Below, in pieces: positions 5,356 to 12,667 of a DNA stretch of 12,679 nt. The DNA lies in contig CAJTSP010000074.1 of assembly GCA_910578965.1 (NCBI GenBank), positions 1 through 12,679 of the forward strand, given 5' to 3'. The position numbers were made by a program, and so were the translations under genes. Below the pieces are notes generated by a model. It saw nothing but the letters and a program-made list of their open reading frames with translations, did not search any database and was not told where the DNA came from. The first letter of the stretch is position 1; each line of letters opens with the position of its first letter. The DNA comes from an uncultured Oscillospiraceae bacterium (lineage in GTDB: Bacteria; Bacillota; Clostridia; Oscillospirales; Ruminococcaceae).

Positions 5356-7830
5356 TCAGCTCCGCAGGGCCACGCCCAGCGCCTGCAGCTTTTGCAGGAC
5401 GCACGCTACCGCGCCGTCCACCTCCTCATCGGTGAGGGTGCGGCCGGGCGCGCGGAACACAAGGTTATAGGCAAGGCTCTTTTTCCCCTCGCCGAGGCGT
5501 TCGCCGGCGTATACGTCAAACAGGGTTACGCTCTCCAGCAGCTTGCCCGCGCCCTCCCGGATGCAGTGCTCCAGCGCAGCGGCGGGGGTGTCGGCCGAGG
5601 CCACCAGCGCGAGGTCCCGGGTGGTGGCCGGGTGTCGGGGCAGCGGCACGCACTGGGGGCAGGCGCCCCGACAGGCAAACAGGGCGTCCAGGTCCAGGTC
5701 TGCCGCAACTACCCGGGCCTTGATGCCATACCCGGCCGTTACCGCCGGGTGCAGCTCCCCCACCGTGGCGAGCTTTACCTCACCGGCAAAAAGGTCGGCA
5801 GTGCGGCCGGGGTGCCAGGTTCCGCCGCCGGCATTCCGTTCGGCCCGCAGCGCCGCGATGCCGGCCGTTGCGGCCAACTGCTCCAAAATCCCCTTCATGG
5901 CTAGGTAGTCCCAGCCGGGGCCATAAGCGGCCAGCAGAATCTTCTGGCTTTCGCGCGGCAAAAGGTCGCTGGGGGCCTTGCCCTCGGCGGCCAGCTTTTG
6001 GCAGAGGGCCGGGTAGTTGTTAAAGTCGTTGTCCGCCGCCTCGTGGGCCAGGGGGCTTGGGTGGTACTCGGTGGCCTGCTCGTACACCGCGCACTCGGGC
6101 GCGCGCGCGCCCCAGTTGCGGGCCACCACCTCCAAAATGCTGGGCAGGGCGGTGGTGCGCATGATGCTGGTATCCTCGCCCAGTGGGTTCGAAAGGGTCA
6201 CCGCCTCCCGCAGCGGGCTCGATGCCGGCAGACGGATGGCGTCAAAGCACTTGGGGCTGTAAAAGCTAAAGGTCTCGCACTCCCACAGGCCGTAGCCGGC
6301 CAGGGCGTCCAGCATCTTTTTGTCAAAGCACTGCCGGGGGGTGGGCCGAGCCTCGGCCGTGCCCCGCATCAGGGTGCTGGGCAGCCTGTTGTAGCCCACA
6401 TACCGGGCTACCTCCTCGGCAATGTCGCAGCTACGCTCCATATCCCAGCGCCAGGTGGGGCATACCACCTCGTCTGCCTCCACGGCAAAGCCAAGCGGCA
6501 GCAGGATGTCCACCATCTCTTCCCGGCCCAGGGCGGTGCCCAGCAGCCTGTTTACCGCCTCGGGCCGCAGCGGGATCCGCCGTTTTTCGCGCGGGGCGGG
6601 GTAGACGTCGATGATCCCGTTTACCACATCCCCCGCATCCAAAAGCTGCACCAGCTCCAGCGCGCGGGCCAGCGCCTCGCCGCAACTATTGGGGTCCAGG
6701 CCCTTTTCGTACCGGCCGCTGGCCTCGGTGCGCAGGCCGAGCTTTTTGGCGGTGGTGCGCACCGAGGGCCCGTTGAACATCGCGCTCTCAAACACCACGG
6801 TGGTGGTGTGCTCGTAGGTGCCGCTGTGCTCGCCGCCCATCACCCCGGCCACGCCGATCGGCCCGGCCGCGTCCGCAATAATCAACATATCCTCGCTCAA
6901 CGGGTGTTCGGCCCCCTCCAGGGTCACAATGCTCTCGCCCGGCCGGGCATTGCGCACATGGATCTCGGCCCCGTTTACATATTTGTGGTCAAAGCAGTGC
7001 ATCGGCTGGCCGTATTCCAGCATCACATAGTTGGTAATATCCACTAAGTTGTTGATGGGCCGCACGCCCGAGGCCCGCAGCCGCTCCCGCAGCCAGCGGG
7101 GGCTGGGCCCCACCCGCACGTTTTCCACCACCGCGCCGCAGTACCGGTAGCAGAGGGCGGGGTTGTCGATAAATACCTTAAGGTGCTCGCGCACGTCCCC
7201 GTGGCCCGGCCTTACCGCCGGGGTGTGGTCCTTAAAGGGCACCCCAAAGGTGGCGGCCGTCTCCCGGCCCAGCGCCTTTACCCCCAGGCAGTCCGGCCGG
7301 TTGGGGGTGATCTCAAACTCCACCGTTACGTCGTCCAGGCCCAGCGCGGCCGCGGCCGGGGTGCCGGGGGCGGGCAGGCCGTCCGGGTAGTCCCGCGCGT
7401 CCAGCACCAAAATGCCGTTCTCGATGGCATAGGGGAAGTCGTGGGTGGTCAGCCCCAGCTCGGCAAGGCTGCACAGCATCCCGTTCGACTCCACCCCCCG
7501 CAGCCTGCCGCGGGTAATCTTTTTGCCGCCCGGCAGCCGGGAATCGTGCAGCGCGGTGGGGCAGAGGTCCCCTACCTTAAGGTTTGCTGCGCCGGTCACG
7601 ATCTGCACCGGGGCCGCTTCGCCCACATCCACCTGGCAGACCACCATGTGGTCGGAATCCGGGTGGGGTACGATATCCAATATTTTGCCAATCACCACGT
7701 TGCTGATCTCGTCGGCCGGGCTCTCCCAGCACTCTACCTTGCTGCCGCTCATGGTCATGCGGTCGGCGTACTCCTGGGGGGTACAGTCGATCGCGGCAAA
7801 TTCCTTTGCCCATCCCAAAGGCATTTTCAT
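5356..7830 (-). CDS. pheT: Phenylalanine--tRNA ligase beta subunit
   Basis: 824 residues, typical for bacterial PheT. With PheS it forms the (alpha-beta)2 cytoplasmic enzyme that charges tRNA-Phe using ATP. The domains run in the normal order. First is an N-terminal segment starting MKMPLGWAKEF, then the OB-fold tRNA-binding domain (about 40-150, with GKILDIVPHPDSDHM and GRLRGVESNGMLCS). The B3/B4 region (about 200-380) carries the editing site against Tyr-tRNA-Phe. B5 follows (about 405-475, through WRWDMERSCDIAEEVARYVGY), then the catalytic-like core, and a C-terminal anticodon-binding ferredoxin fold (about 730-824, starting PLPRHPATTRDLALV). The start ATG at 7830 is preceded by AGGGAGGAGGG in the 21-nt gap after pheS. 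Translation probably follows that of pheS on one mRNA under the T-box. I see no frameshift or truncation. Confidence 0.97.
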   Translation of the reverse strand: MKMPLGWAKEFAAIDCTPQEYADRMTMSGSKVECWESPADEISNVVIGKILDIVPHPDSDHMVVCQVDVGEAAPVQIVTGAANLKVGDLCPTALHDSRLPGGKKITRGRLRGVESNGMLCSLAELGLTTHDFPYAIENGILVLDARDYPDGLPAPGTPAAAALGLDDVTVEFEITPNRPDCLGVKALGRETAATFGVPFKDHTPAVRPGHGDVREHLKVFIDNPALCYRYCGAVVENVRVGPSPRWLRERLRASGVRPINNLVDITNYVMLEYGQPMHCFDHKYVNGAEIHVRNARPGESIVTLEGAEHPLSEDMLIIADAAGPIGVAGVMGGEHSGTYEHTTTVVFESAMFNGPSVRTTAKKLGLRTEASGRYEKGLDPNSCGEALARALELVQLLDAGDVVNGIIDVYPAPREKRRIPLRPEAVNRLLGTALGREEMVDILLPLGFAVEADEVVCPTWRWDMERSCDIAEEVARYVGYNRLPSTLMRGTAEARPTPRQCFDKKMLDALAGYGLWECETFSFYSPKCFDAIRLPASSPLREAVTLSNPLGEDTSIMRTTALPSILEVVARNWGARAPECAVYEQATEYHPSPLAHEAADNDFNNYPALCQKLAAEGKAPSDLLPRESQKILLAAYGPGWDYLAMKGILEQLAATAGIAALRAERNAGGGTWHPGRTADLFAGEVKLATVGELHPAVTAGYGIKARVVAADLDLDALFACRGACPQCVPLPRHPATTRDLALVASADTPAAALEHCIREGAGKLLESVTLFDVYAGERLGEGKKSLAYNLVFRAPGRTLTDEEVDGAVACVLQKLQALGVALRS

Positions 7831-7851
7831 CGTATTTTCCCTCCTCCCTAT

Positions 7852-8874
7852 TTAATGGAACTGTCTGAGAAACCGCAGGTCGTTTTCGTACAAAAGCCGC
7901 ATGTCGTCGATGTTGTACCGCATCATGGTGATCCGCTCGATCCCCGCGCCAAAGGCATAGCCGCTGTATTTTTCGGGGTCGATGCCGCAGTTTTCTAGCA
8001 CCTTGGGGTGCACCATGCCGCAGCCCAGAATCTCGATCCAGCCCTCGCCCTTGCAGAGCGGGCAGCCCCTGCCGCCGCACTTGAAGCAGCTCATGTCCAT
8101 CTCGGCGCTCGGCTCGGTGTAGGGGAAATGGTGCGGGCGGAACCGTACCCGGGTGTCCGGCCCATAGAGCTTTTTGACAAAAGCCTCCAGGGTGCCCTTG
8201 AGGTCGCTGAAGGTGATGCCCTCGTCCACCACCAGCCCCTCGATCTGATGGAAGAGGGGGGAATGGGTGGCGTCCACCGCGTCGCTGCGGTAGACCCGGC
8301 CGGGGGCCACAATGCGGATGGGGGGCTTTTTTTGCTCCATGGTGCGAATCTGCATGCCGCTGGTCTGGGTGCGCAGCAGGATGTTCTCGGTGATATAAAA
8401 GGTGTCCTGGGTATCCCGCGCGGGGTGGCTCTTGGGCATGTTGAGCATCTCAAAGTTGTAGTGGTCCAGCTCGATCTCCGGCCCGCTCACCACATCAAAG
8501 CCCATACCGAGGAATATCTCCTTCAATTCGTCCAGCACCCGCTGGAAGGGATGCCGGCCGCCCTGGACCGGCCGCTTGCCGGGCAGGGTCACGTCGATCA
8601 CCTCGCCGGCCAGCCGGGCGTCCATGGCGGCCTCGGCCAGTTGGGCGGTGCGCTCGCGGATCGCCTCGCCAATATCCCCGCGCACCTCGTTGGCCAGCGC
8701 GCCCACCACCGGCCGTTCCTCGGCGGTCAATCTGCCCATCTGCTTGAGAATGCCGGTCAGCTCGCCCTTTTTGCCCAAAAACCGCACCCGCGCTTCGTCC
8801 ACCGCCTTCTCGTCGGCCGCGGCGGCGATGGCCTGCCGCGCAGCCTGGCGGATGGCTTCTAATGCCTCTTTCAT
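7852..8874 (-). CDS. pheS: Phenylalanine--tRNA ligase alpha subunit
   Basis: 340 residues, the standard length; this subunit carries the class II active site that makes Phe-AMP and transfers Phe to tRNA-Phe. An N-terminal coiled-coil arm (about 1-90) is followed by class II motif 1 (HPFQRVLDELKEIFLGMGF), motif 2 around GRVYRSDAVDATHSPLFHQIEG, and motif 3 GYAFGAGIERITMMRY near the C-terminus. The Ala of YAFGAG, at the position known from E. coli PheS A294 to set pocket size, is retained. A four-Cys cluster (CFKCGGRGCPLC) before WIEILGCGMVHP is typical of Firmicutes and Clostridia PheS. I chose ATG 8874 for its GGAGG (8890-8886) and its match to family N-termini; the open frame extends far upstream through the T-box leader and should not be translated. 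First gene of the pheS-pheT operon. Confidence 0.97.
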   Translation of the reverse strand: MKEALEAIRQAARQAIAAAADEKAVDEARVRFLGKKGELTGILKQMGRLTAEERPVVGALANEVRGDIGEAIRERTAQLAEAAMDARLAGEVIDVTLPGKRPVQGGRHPFQRVLDELKEIFLGMGFDVVSGPEIELDHYNFEMLNMPKSHPARDTQDTFYITENILLRTQTSGMQIRTMEQKKPPIRIVAPGRVYRSDAVDATHSPLFHQIEGLVVDEGITFSDLKGTLEAFVKKLYGPDTRVRFRPHHFPYTEPSAEMDMSCFKCGGRGCPLCKGEGWIEILGCGMVHPKVLENCGIDPEKYSGYAFGAGIERITMMRYNIDDMRLLYENDLRFLRQFH

Positions 8875-8972
8875 GCTTTTGCTTTCCTCCTTGTTGTTGG
8901 TCAGGCTACCCCCAAAGTGGGCCTGCCATGGTGTCCCGCCCTCAAAAAAAGGGCTTTTTGCCGCAGGGGGGC

Positions 8973-9015
8973 AAAACAAAAGGCCCCGCCCCCGCATGCA
9001 ATCAGGGACGAAGCC
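8973..9015 (-). terminator. T-box attenuator terminator
   Basis: On the minus strand GGCTTCGTCCC (9015-9005) pairs with GGGGCGGGGCC (8992-8982) over 11 positions, three of them G-U wobble, and is followed by TTTTGTTTT (8981-8973). Its 5' arm is the 3' arm of the antiterminator (CGGAGCCG at 9036-9029 with CGGCTTCG at 9016-9009), so only one of the two can form. A further T7 run at 8950-8944 follows a less clear hairpin and may be a back-up terminator. Confidence 0.88.
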
Positions 9016-9486
9016 GAAGGCTAAAAAACGGCTCCGCGGTACCACCCGGATTTCTGCCCGCCAAAGCCGCGCTCTGCAACAAGCGCTACGGCCGTAAAAA
9101 AGCCGCCGGTCACGGGCAAACACTCGTGCTCCCGCTAACGGGGGACGCCGTCCCGGCCTACTGGCATCCTGCACACCCGCCAAAAGCCTTTGCCGCGCCG
9201 CAAAGGCGCGGTAAAAAAAGCCGGCGGGCCAAAAGCCCTGTTCAGCCGGGCCGCTCAAAAGGGAACTTCCGCAATATCCGCCAAGGGCCGGCCGGCAAAA
9301 GGGCGGGATGCCCGGGCCGTTTGCGGGGGGATACAGCGCTCGGCGCGGGCCCTTCCAGCCGGGGCGGGTGCGGGGCGTAAAAGCCTGCACCGGCCGCGGG
9401 GCCCTTCTCTGGGGCGGGCCGTTCCGCCAGGGGCGGCCCGTTTTGCGTTTTGCGCTGGCGTACTTTCCTTTATCACAGCGTTTGTG
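8973..9486 (-). promoter_or_regulatory. T-box riboswitch leader of pheST (Phe specifier UUC)
   Basis: On the minus strand the leader holds the T-box core GGGTGGTACCGCGG (9047-9034). Its TGGT (9044-9041) can pair with the 3' end of uncharged tRNA; the variable base U suits discriminator A73 of tRNA-Phe. Stem I starts with GATAAAGG then AGTA-CGC (9464-9458), matched by GCG-GAAG-UUC-CCUUUU (9272-9257). AGUA/GAA therefore forms the S-turn and UUC (9265-9263) is the specifier codon for Phe. The CCGTTA segment typical of the region between stem I and the antiterminator is also present. The antiterminator (9047-9005) and the terminator (9015-8973) share 9005-9015. Uncharged tRNA-Phe should favour the antiterminator and switch on pheST. 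The 5' end is set from the promoter and is approximate. Stem I spans about 220 nt, roughly twice the usual size. Confidence 0.92.
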
Positions 9487-9492
9487 GCGCTT

Positions 9493-9521
9493 ATTATAGC
9501 ACGGGCGCGGCCGGTTTGCAA
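9493..9521 (-). promoter_or_regulatory. Sigma-A promoter of pheST
   Basis: On the minus strand TTGCAA (9521-9516), a 17-nt spacer and a perfect TATAAT (9498-9493). Transcription should start near 9486, just upstream of the T-box stem I. The spacing and the -10 match the housekeeping consensus, so strong constitutive initiation with control left to the T-box is expected. The -35 hexamer is its own reverse complement and also serves the facing acpS promoter candidate. Confidence 0.82.
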
Positions 9522-9544
9522 GCGCCGGGCAAATGTTGTATCAT
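9516..9544 (+). promoter_or_regulatory. Candidate sigma-A promoter of acpS
   Basis: On the plus strand the same TTGCAA (9516-9521) is followed by a 17-nt spacer and TATCAT (9539-9544), five of six matches to TATAAT. The predicted transcript would start near 9551, about 30 nt before the acpS GTG, leaving a short leader with the ribosome binding site. Weaker than the minus-strand promoter by its -10. Confidence 0.6.
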
Positions 9545-9580
9545 AAAACACAGGATTACCCAAACAGGGAGGGCTGCCGG

Positions 9581-9955
9581 GTGGTTTTTGGCATCGGCGT
9601 CGACAATGCCGCCGTTGGGCGGTTTGAAGGAAAGCTGCAAAATGCCGCGTTCTGCGCGCGGATTTATGGCCCGGCCGAGCGGGCGATGCTGGCCGGGCGC
9701 TCGGGCCGCCGGGCCGCCGAGGGAGCGGCCGGCTGCTTTGCGGCCAAGGAGGCCTTTTGCAAGGCGGCCGGCCGGGGCCTGGGCGGCTTTTCGCTGGTCG
9801 AGGTCGAGGCGCTGCGCTCCGAGAGCGGCGCACCCTACCTTGCCTTTTCGGGCGGGGCAGCCGAATGGACGGAGCAAAACGGCCTCACCGCACATCTCAG
9901 CATCACCCACGACGGCGGCATCGCCACCGCGGTGGTACTGCTGGAGCGGCGGTAA
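9581..9955 (+). CDS. acpS: Holo-[acyl-carrier-protein] synthase
   Basis: 124 residues, the usual AcpS length. The enzyme transfers 4'-phosphopantetheine from CoA to a Ser of acyl carrier protein, activating it for fatty acid synthesis. Family signatures are the N-terminal GIGVDNAAVGRFE with metal-binding D8, FAAKEAFCKA with E57, and the C-terminal HLSITHDGGIATAVVLLE. I place the start at GTG 9581, seven bases after AGGGAGGG (9566-9573), giving MVFGIGVD as in homologues; the frame is open further back to ATG 9533, but that would add residues across the promoter and leader. It is transcribed away from pheS. In B. subtilis acpS (ydcB) lies near alr and the mazEF (ndoAI-ndoA) pair, so the presence of mazF two genes downstream looks like a remnant of that arrangement. 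Confidence 0.94.
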   Translation: MVFGIGVDNAAVGRFEGKLQNAAFCARIYGPAERAMLAGRSGRRAAEGAAGCFAAKEAFCKAAGRGLGGFSLVEVEALRSESGAPYLAFSGGAAEWTEQNGLTAHLSITHDGGIATAVVLLERR

Positions 9956-10278
9956 AGAGGGTGCTCCCCTGGGCCAACCCGAGGGCTGCGGCCCCAGGCC
10001 CCGTCATGCCGCACGAGATACCGTGCGGCGGGAAAATGCAGATGGGCAAGGCAAGAGGGCCGCCGCATTTGAGCGTATTGAAACAAAAGCCTACGGTTGA
10101 CGGCAGCGGCCCGCCATCAAACGCCCTGCATTTGGTGTACGCGATGTTTCCGGGTGCTTTGCCTTTTGAAAGCCGTATGGCAGAACATCGGATCAGGACC
10201 CAATTCCAGGGGCAAAAGGATGATGGCCTGGCCGGGATCGCCTGAGCCCGGCAGCAACACCCACAAGGGAGGTACGCT
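9956..10278. other. Non-coding gap with a hairpin and an AT-richer patch
   Basis: 323 bp between acpS and the membrane-protein gene. It contains a perfect 8-bp hairpin at 10008-10029 (loop AGATAC) with no T-tract on either side, and a stretch around 10120-10230 of visibly lower G+C than its flanks. Frames crossing it have no good start or ribosome binding site. I could not find a convincing -35/-10 pair; a TTGACG at 10097-10102 lacks a partner. It may hold a promoter, a small RNA or a dispersed intergenic element; nothing here decides between these. The last bases hold AAGGGAGG (10265-10272), the ribosome binding site of the next gene. Confidence 0.5.
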
Positions 10279-12108
10279 ATGCTCTATTTTGCCGCGGCCG
10301 CGCTCTGGTTTTGCGCGGCCGGCGCGCTGGCCGTGCTCTTTGGCCGCCGGCCGGAAGAATGCCTTGCCCCGGCGGCGCTGGCGGCCATCCTGCTGCTCTA
10401 CCTCTTTGGCCTGGCCGGGCCGCTGCTGCCCGGGCTCTTTCTGGCGGCGGGGTGCGGCATAGCCGGCGCCGGGCTGCTGGCCTGGCGGTTTTTCAAGGGG
10501 GACGCCGCGGCCAAAAAACGGCTGCTGGGCCGGCTTTTTACCCCCGGCGCAGTGCTGGCCGCGGGCATGGTCCTCTATTTCTTTTGGGCGCACAGCGGCC
10601 GGGTGGTAACCGGTAACGACGAGTTCAGCCACTGGGCTTTTACCGTAAAGCAAATGGTGCGCTGGGATGCCCTCTCGGTGCGGCATGCCGAGGAAATGCT
10701 CTTCCCGGACTATCCGCCCGCCGCCGCGCTCTGGGAGTATCTTTTTATCCGGCCGGCCCCCGGCTTTGCCGAGAGCTATCTCTACCGTGCCATGAGCCTT
10801 TTGCAGATAGCCCTGCTTGTGCCCTTTTTGGCAAGCTATTCCTGGAAGCGGCTTGGCGGGGCGGCCGCGGGGCTTTTGGCGGCCTTTTTGCTGCCCCTGG
10901 CCTTTTATGGCGAGTTTTATACCGACCTATGTGTAGACGGCCTGCTGGCCCTTCTTTTTGCCTGGCTGCTGTATCTCTGGTTTGGGGGTAAACGGCGGGC
11001 GGATGGGTTTGTGCTCTTTGGCCTTTGCACCGGCAGCGCGGTGCTGGCCCTCACTAAGGCCAGCGGGCTTTTGTTTGCGCTGGCGGCGCTGGGCATTGTT
11101 TTATGGGACGCCGCCGCCCAAAAGCAGCCGCTGCGCCCGCTGCTCCGGCCGCTGGCGGTGCTGGCGGCGGCCAAAACAAGCTGGTCGACCCTCTGCGCGG
11201 TGTATATAGGCGGCGGAGGCGGCAGCCTTTTGCAGAACCTTGCCGGCCTTTTTGGCCCCTGGCCCGAGCGGTATACCCTTACCCTTGGCGCCTTTTTGCG
11301 CACCCTTTTGCGCTATCCCGAGCTGGACGCCCCCCTGCGGCTTTCGCCCATCCTCTGGTTTGTGGCCGGGCTTTGCCTGCTCTGGGCGGCCGGCAAAAAT
11401 GAGCCGGACGGGGCCGGCCGGCTGCGGCTGGCGCTGGGCCTGGGCTTTGGCAGCTACTGCCTGGGGCTGTTGTACCTTTACTTTTTCCATTTTGGCGAGT
11501 ACGAGGGCACCCGGGTGCTCTCCGAGGCCCGGTATCTCGGCAGTTGGCTGCTGGGCATGGCGCTGCTGGGGCTGTTGCTTTTGCTGGGGCGGTGGGGCCG
11601 GGCCGGGCAGCCGGGCATGCATCTGCCCTTGCTGGCTTTGTTCGGCAGCCTGCTGGTGTTCCCCTTTAACACGGCGCAGGTCAATAACCTTGTAAGCCCG
11701 CAGGCCGAGATCCTCCCCCGGCGGGAGGCCCGCAGCGCCTACCTTAGCCCCGGAAGCGGGCTGCTTGCCCCAACCGACCGGGTGTATTTCGTGGCGGCCG
11801 ATACCACCAACTACGAGCTGCTGGCCGCAGCCTACAGCCTTTATCCCATCCGGTGCGACGCATCCCTCGGCCACAATTTCCACACCGGGGCGGGGTACGA
11901 TGCTTGGGCCAATACGGTGGGCGCCGAGGCCTGGGCGGCCGAACTTGCCGCAAATTATACCCATGTGTACCTTTATGTGGTGGACGCTACCTTTTACGAG
12001 GCCTACGGCCCGCTGTTTGGCGGGGCCGAAAATATCTTTACCCGAACACTCTATCGGGTGGAGGCCCGGCCCGACGGCGGCGTGCTGCTGGCGCGGGCCT
12101 GGCCCTGA
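10279..12108 (+). CDS. Polytopic membrane protein, GT-C glycosyltransferase-like
   Basis: 609 residues; ATG 10279 lies 6 nt after AAGGGAGG. About a dozen hydrophobic segments fill residues 1-480, followed by a soluble C-terminal domain (about 485-609) predicted to lie outside the membrane. After the third or fourth helix comes GNDEFSHWAF with N113-D114-E115, and then FPDYPPAAALWEY with D144. Acidic residues in the first large outer loop, plus a DxPP-like second loop, are characteristic of GT-C enzymes (GT39/ArnT-like), which use polyprenyl-phosphate sugars outside the cytoplasm. The related Clostridia proteins I recall, with DEFSHW and DYPPG motifs, are mostly annotated only as membrane proteins. 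A role in decorating a wall polymer or surface glycan is inferred. No partner glycosyltransferase or flippase gene is adjacent, so donor and acceptor are unknown. Confidence 0.75.
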   Translation: MLYFAAAALWFCAAGALAVLFGRRPEECLAPAALAAILLLYLFGLAGPLLPGLFLAAGCGIAGAGLLAWRFFKGDAAAKKRLLGRLFTPGAVLAAGMVLYFFWAHSGRVVTGNDEFSHWAFTVKQMVRWDALSVRHAEEMLFPDYPPAAALWEYLFIRPAPGFAESYLYRAMSLLQIALLVPFLASYSWKRLGGAAAGLLAAFLLPLAFYGEFYTDLCVDGLLALLFAWLLYLWFGGKRRADGFVLFGLCTGSAVLALTKASGLLFALAALGIVLWDAAAQKQPLRPLLRPLAVLAAAKTSWSTLCAVYIGGGGGSLLQNLAGLFGPWPERYTLTLGAFLRTLLRYPELDAPLRLSPILWFVAGLCLLWAAGKNEPDGAGRLRLALGLGFGSYCLGLLYLYFFHFGEYEGTRVLSEARYLGSWLLGMALLGLLLLLGRWGRAGQPGMHLPLLALFGSLLVFPFNTAQVNNLVSPQAEILPRREARSAYLSPGSGLLAPTDRVYFVAADTTNYELLAAAYSLYPIRCDASLGHNFHTGAGYDAWANTVGAEAWAAELAANYTHVYLYVVDATFYEAYGPLFGGAENIFTRTLYRVEARPDGGVLLARAWP

Positions 12109-12239
12109 CCGGGCGCGGGGCGGCCCTCCGTTTTGCAGGGCGGTTTAAGAGCGGTGCGTTTGGTGCATACTGTTATTGCCGGAACAGCCTGGCCCAGCAA
12201 GCGGCCCGGCGGCCGGCAGACCAAAACAGGAGGACACCG

Positions 12240-12244
12240 TACAT
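12240..12244 (+). promoter_or_regulatory. UACAU overlapping the mazF start codon
   Basis: The bases TACAT run into the ATG at 12243-12245. UACAU is the RNA sequence cut by the B. subtilis MazF homologue. If this enzyme has the same specificity, it could cut its own mRNA between the ribosome binding site and the start codon. The sequence is seen; the regulatory role is inference. Confidence 0.4.
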
Positions 12245-12593
12245 GGAAGTGCATCGCGGAGAGGTCTTTTACGCGGATTTAAGCCCGGTGGTGGGCTCGG
12301 AGCAGGGCGGGGTGCGCCCGGTGCTGATCTTGCAGAACGATGTGGGCAACAAGCACAGCCCCACCGTGATTGCGGCGGCCATCACCTCCCGGCAGGACAA
12401 GGCCCGCCTGCCCACCCACATCGGCATCAAGGCCGGGCGCTGCGGCCTGCAAAAGGACAGCATCGTTTTGCTGGAGCAGTTGCGCACCCTCGACAAGCGC
12501 CGCCTGCGGGAGCGGGCCGGCTGCATCACCCCCGAGGACCAGACCCGGGTAGACCAGGCCCTCGGCGTTTCCATCGGGCTTACCACATCGTAA
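12243..12593 (+). CDS. mazF: MazF/PemK-family endoribonuclease toxin (EndoA/NdoA type)
   Basis: 116 residues, the same length as B. subtilis EndoA, and matching it closely from memory through RGEVFYADLSPVVGSEQGG, RPVLILQND, AAIT, LPTHI and IVLLEQ/RT/DK. The catalytic R25 (in GGVRPV) and T48 (in AAITS) are both kept, so an active enzyme is expected. This type cuts single-stranded mRNA at UACAU. ATG 12243 follows AGGAGGA (12228-12233) at 9 nt. The 134 nt before it encode no MazE-like antitoxin and the gene after the stop is outside the window, so the toxin is an orphan as far as can be seen. TTTAAG (12144-12149) with CATACT (12166-12171) at 16 nt is a weak promoter candidate. An unlinked antitoxin or control at the RNA level would be needed. 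Confidence 0.95.
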   Translation: MEVHRGEVFYADLSPVVGSEQGGVRPVLILQNDVGNKHSPTVIAAAITSRQDKARLPTHIGIKAGRCGLQKDSIVLLEQLRTLDKRRLRERAGCITPEDQTRVDQALGVSIGLTTS

Positions 12594-12599
12594 CAAGAC

Positions 12600-12667
12600 G
12601 CAAAATTGCCAATCTGGGGGATGCATCCCCAGACCCCCATTTTGCGGCACGGGAATTCCCGTGCCGC
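12600..12667 (+). terminator. Tandem hairpins after mazF, probable terminator
   Basis: GCAAAAT (12600-12606) pairs with ATTTTGC (12639-12645), enclosing an inner TCTGGGG/CCCCAGA stem (12613-12619 with 12627-12633). Next is a perfect 24-base palindrome (12644-12667) able to form a 10-bp stem with an AATT loop, followed by TATATTAT. The outer stem of the first hairpin shares bases 12644-12645 with the palindrome. The U-tract is imperfect, so efficiency is uncertain. Position right after mazF supports a terminator. Confidence 0.5.

Noticed and set aside
5998..7047. Plus-strand open frame of 349 codons inside pheT
   Set aside because: It lies entirely opposite conserved PheT domains and has low-complexity Gly/Gln/His composition.
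8875..9390. Extended N-terminus of PheS through the leader
   Set aside because: The frame crosses the T-box antiterminator and terminator; the family N-terminus begins at the ATG at 8874, which has its own ribosome binding site.
12123..12141. Small hairpin after the membrane-protein gene as a terminator
   Set aside because: The stem is only 5 bp (GCCCT/AGGGC) and is followed by GGTTTAAG rather than a U-tract, so mazF may be read through from upstream.
12109..12242. Search for a MazE antitoxin gene just before mazF
   Set aside because: No frame of 60 or more codons with a start, ribosome binding site or AbrB/RHH-like sequence exists in this 134-nt gap.
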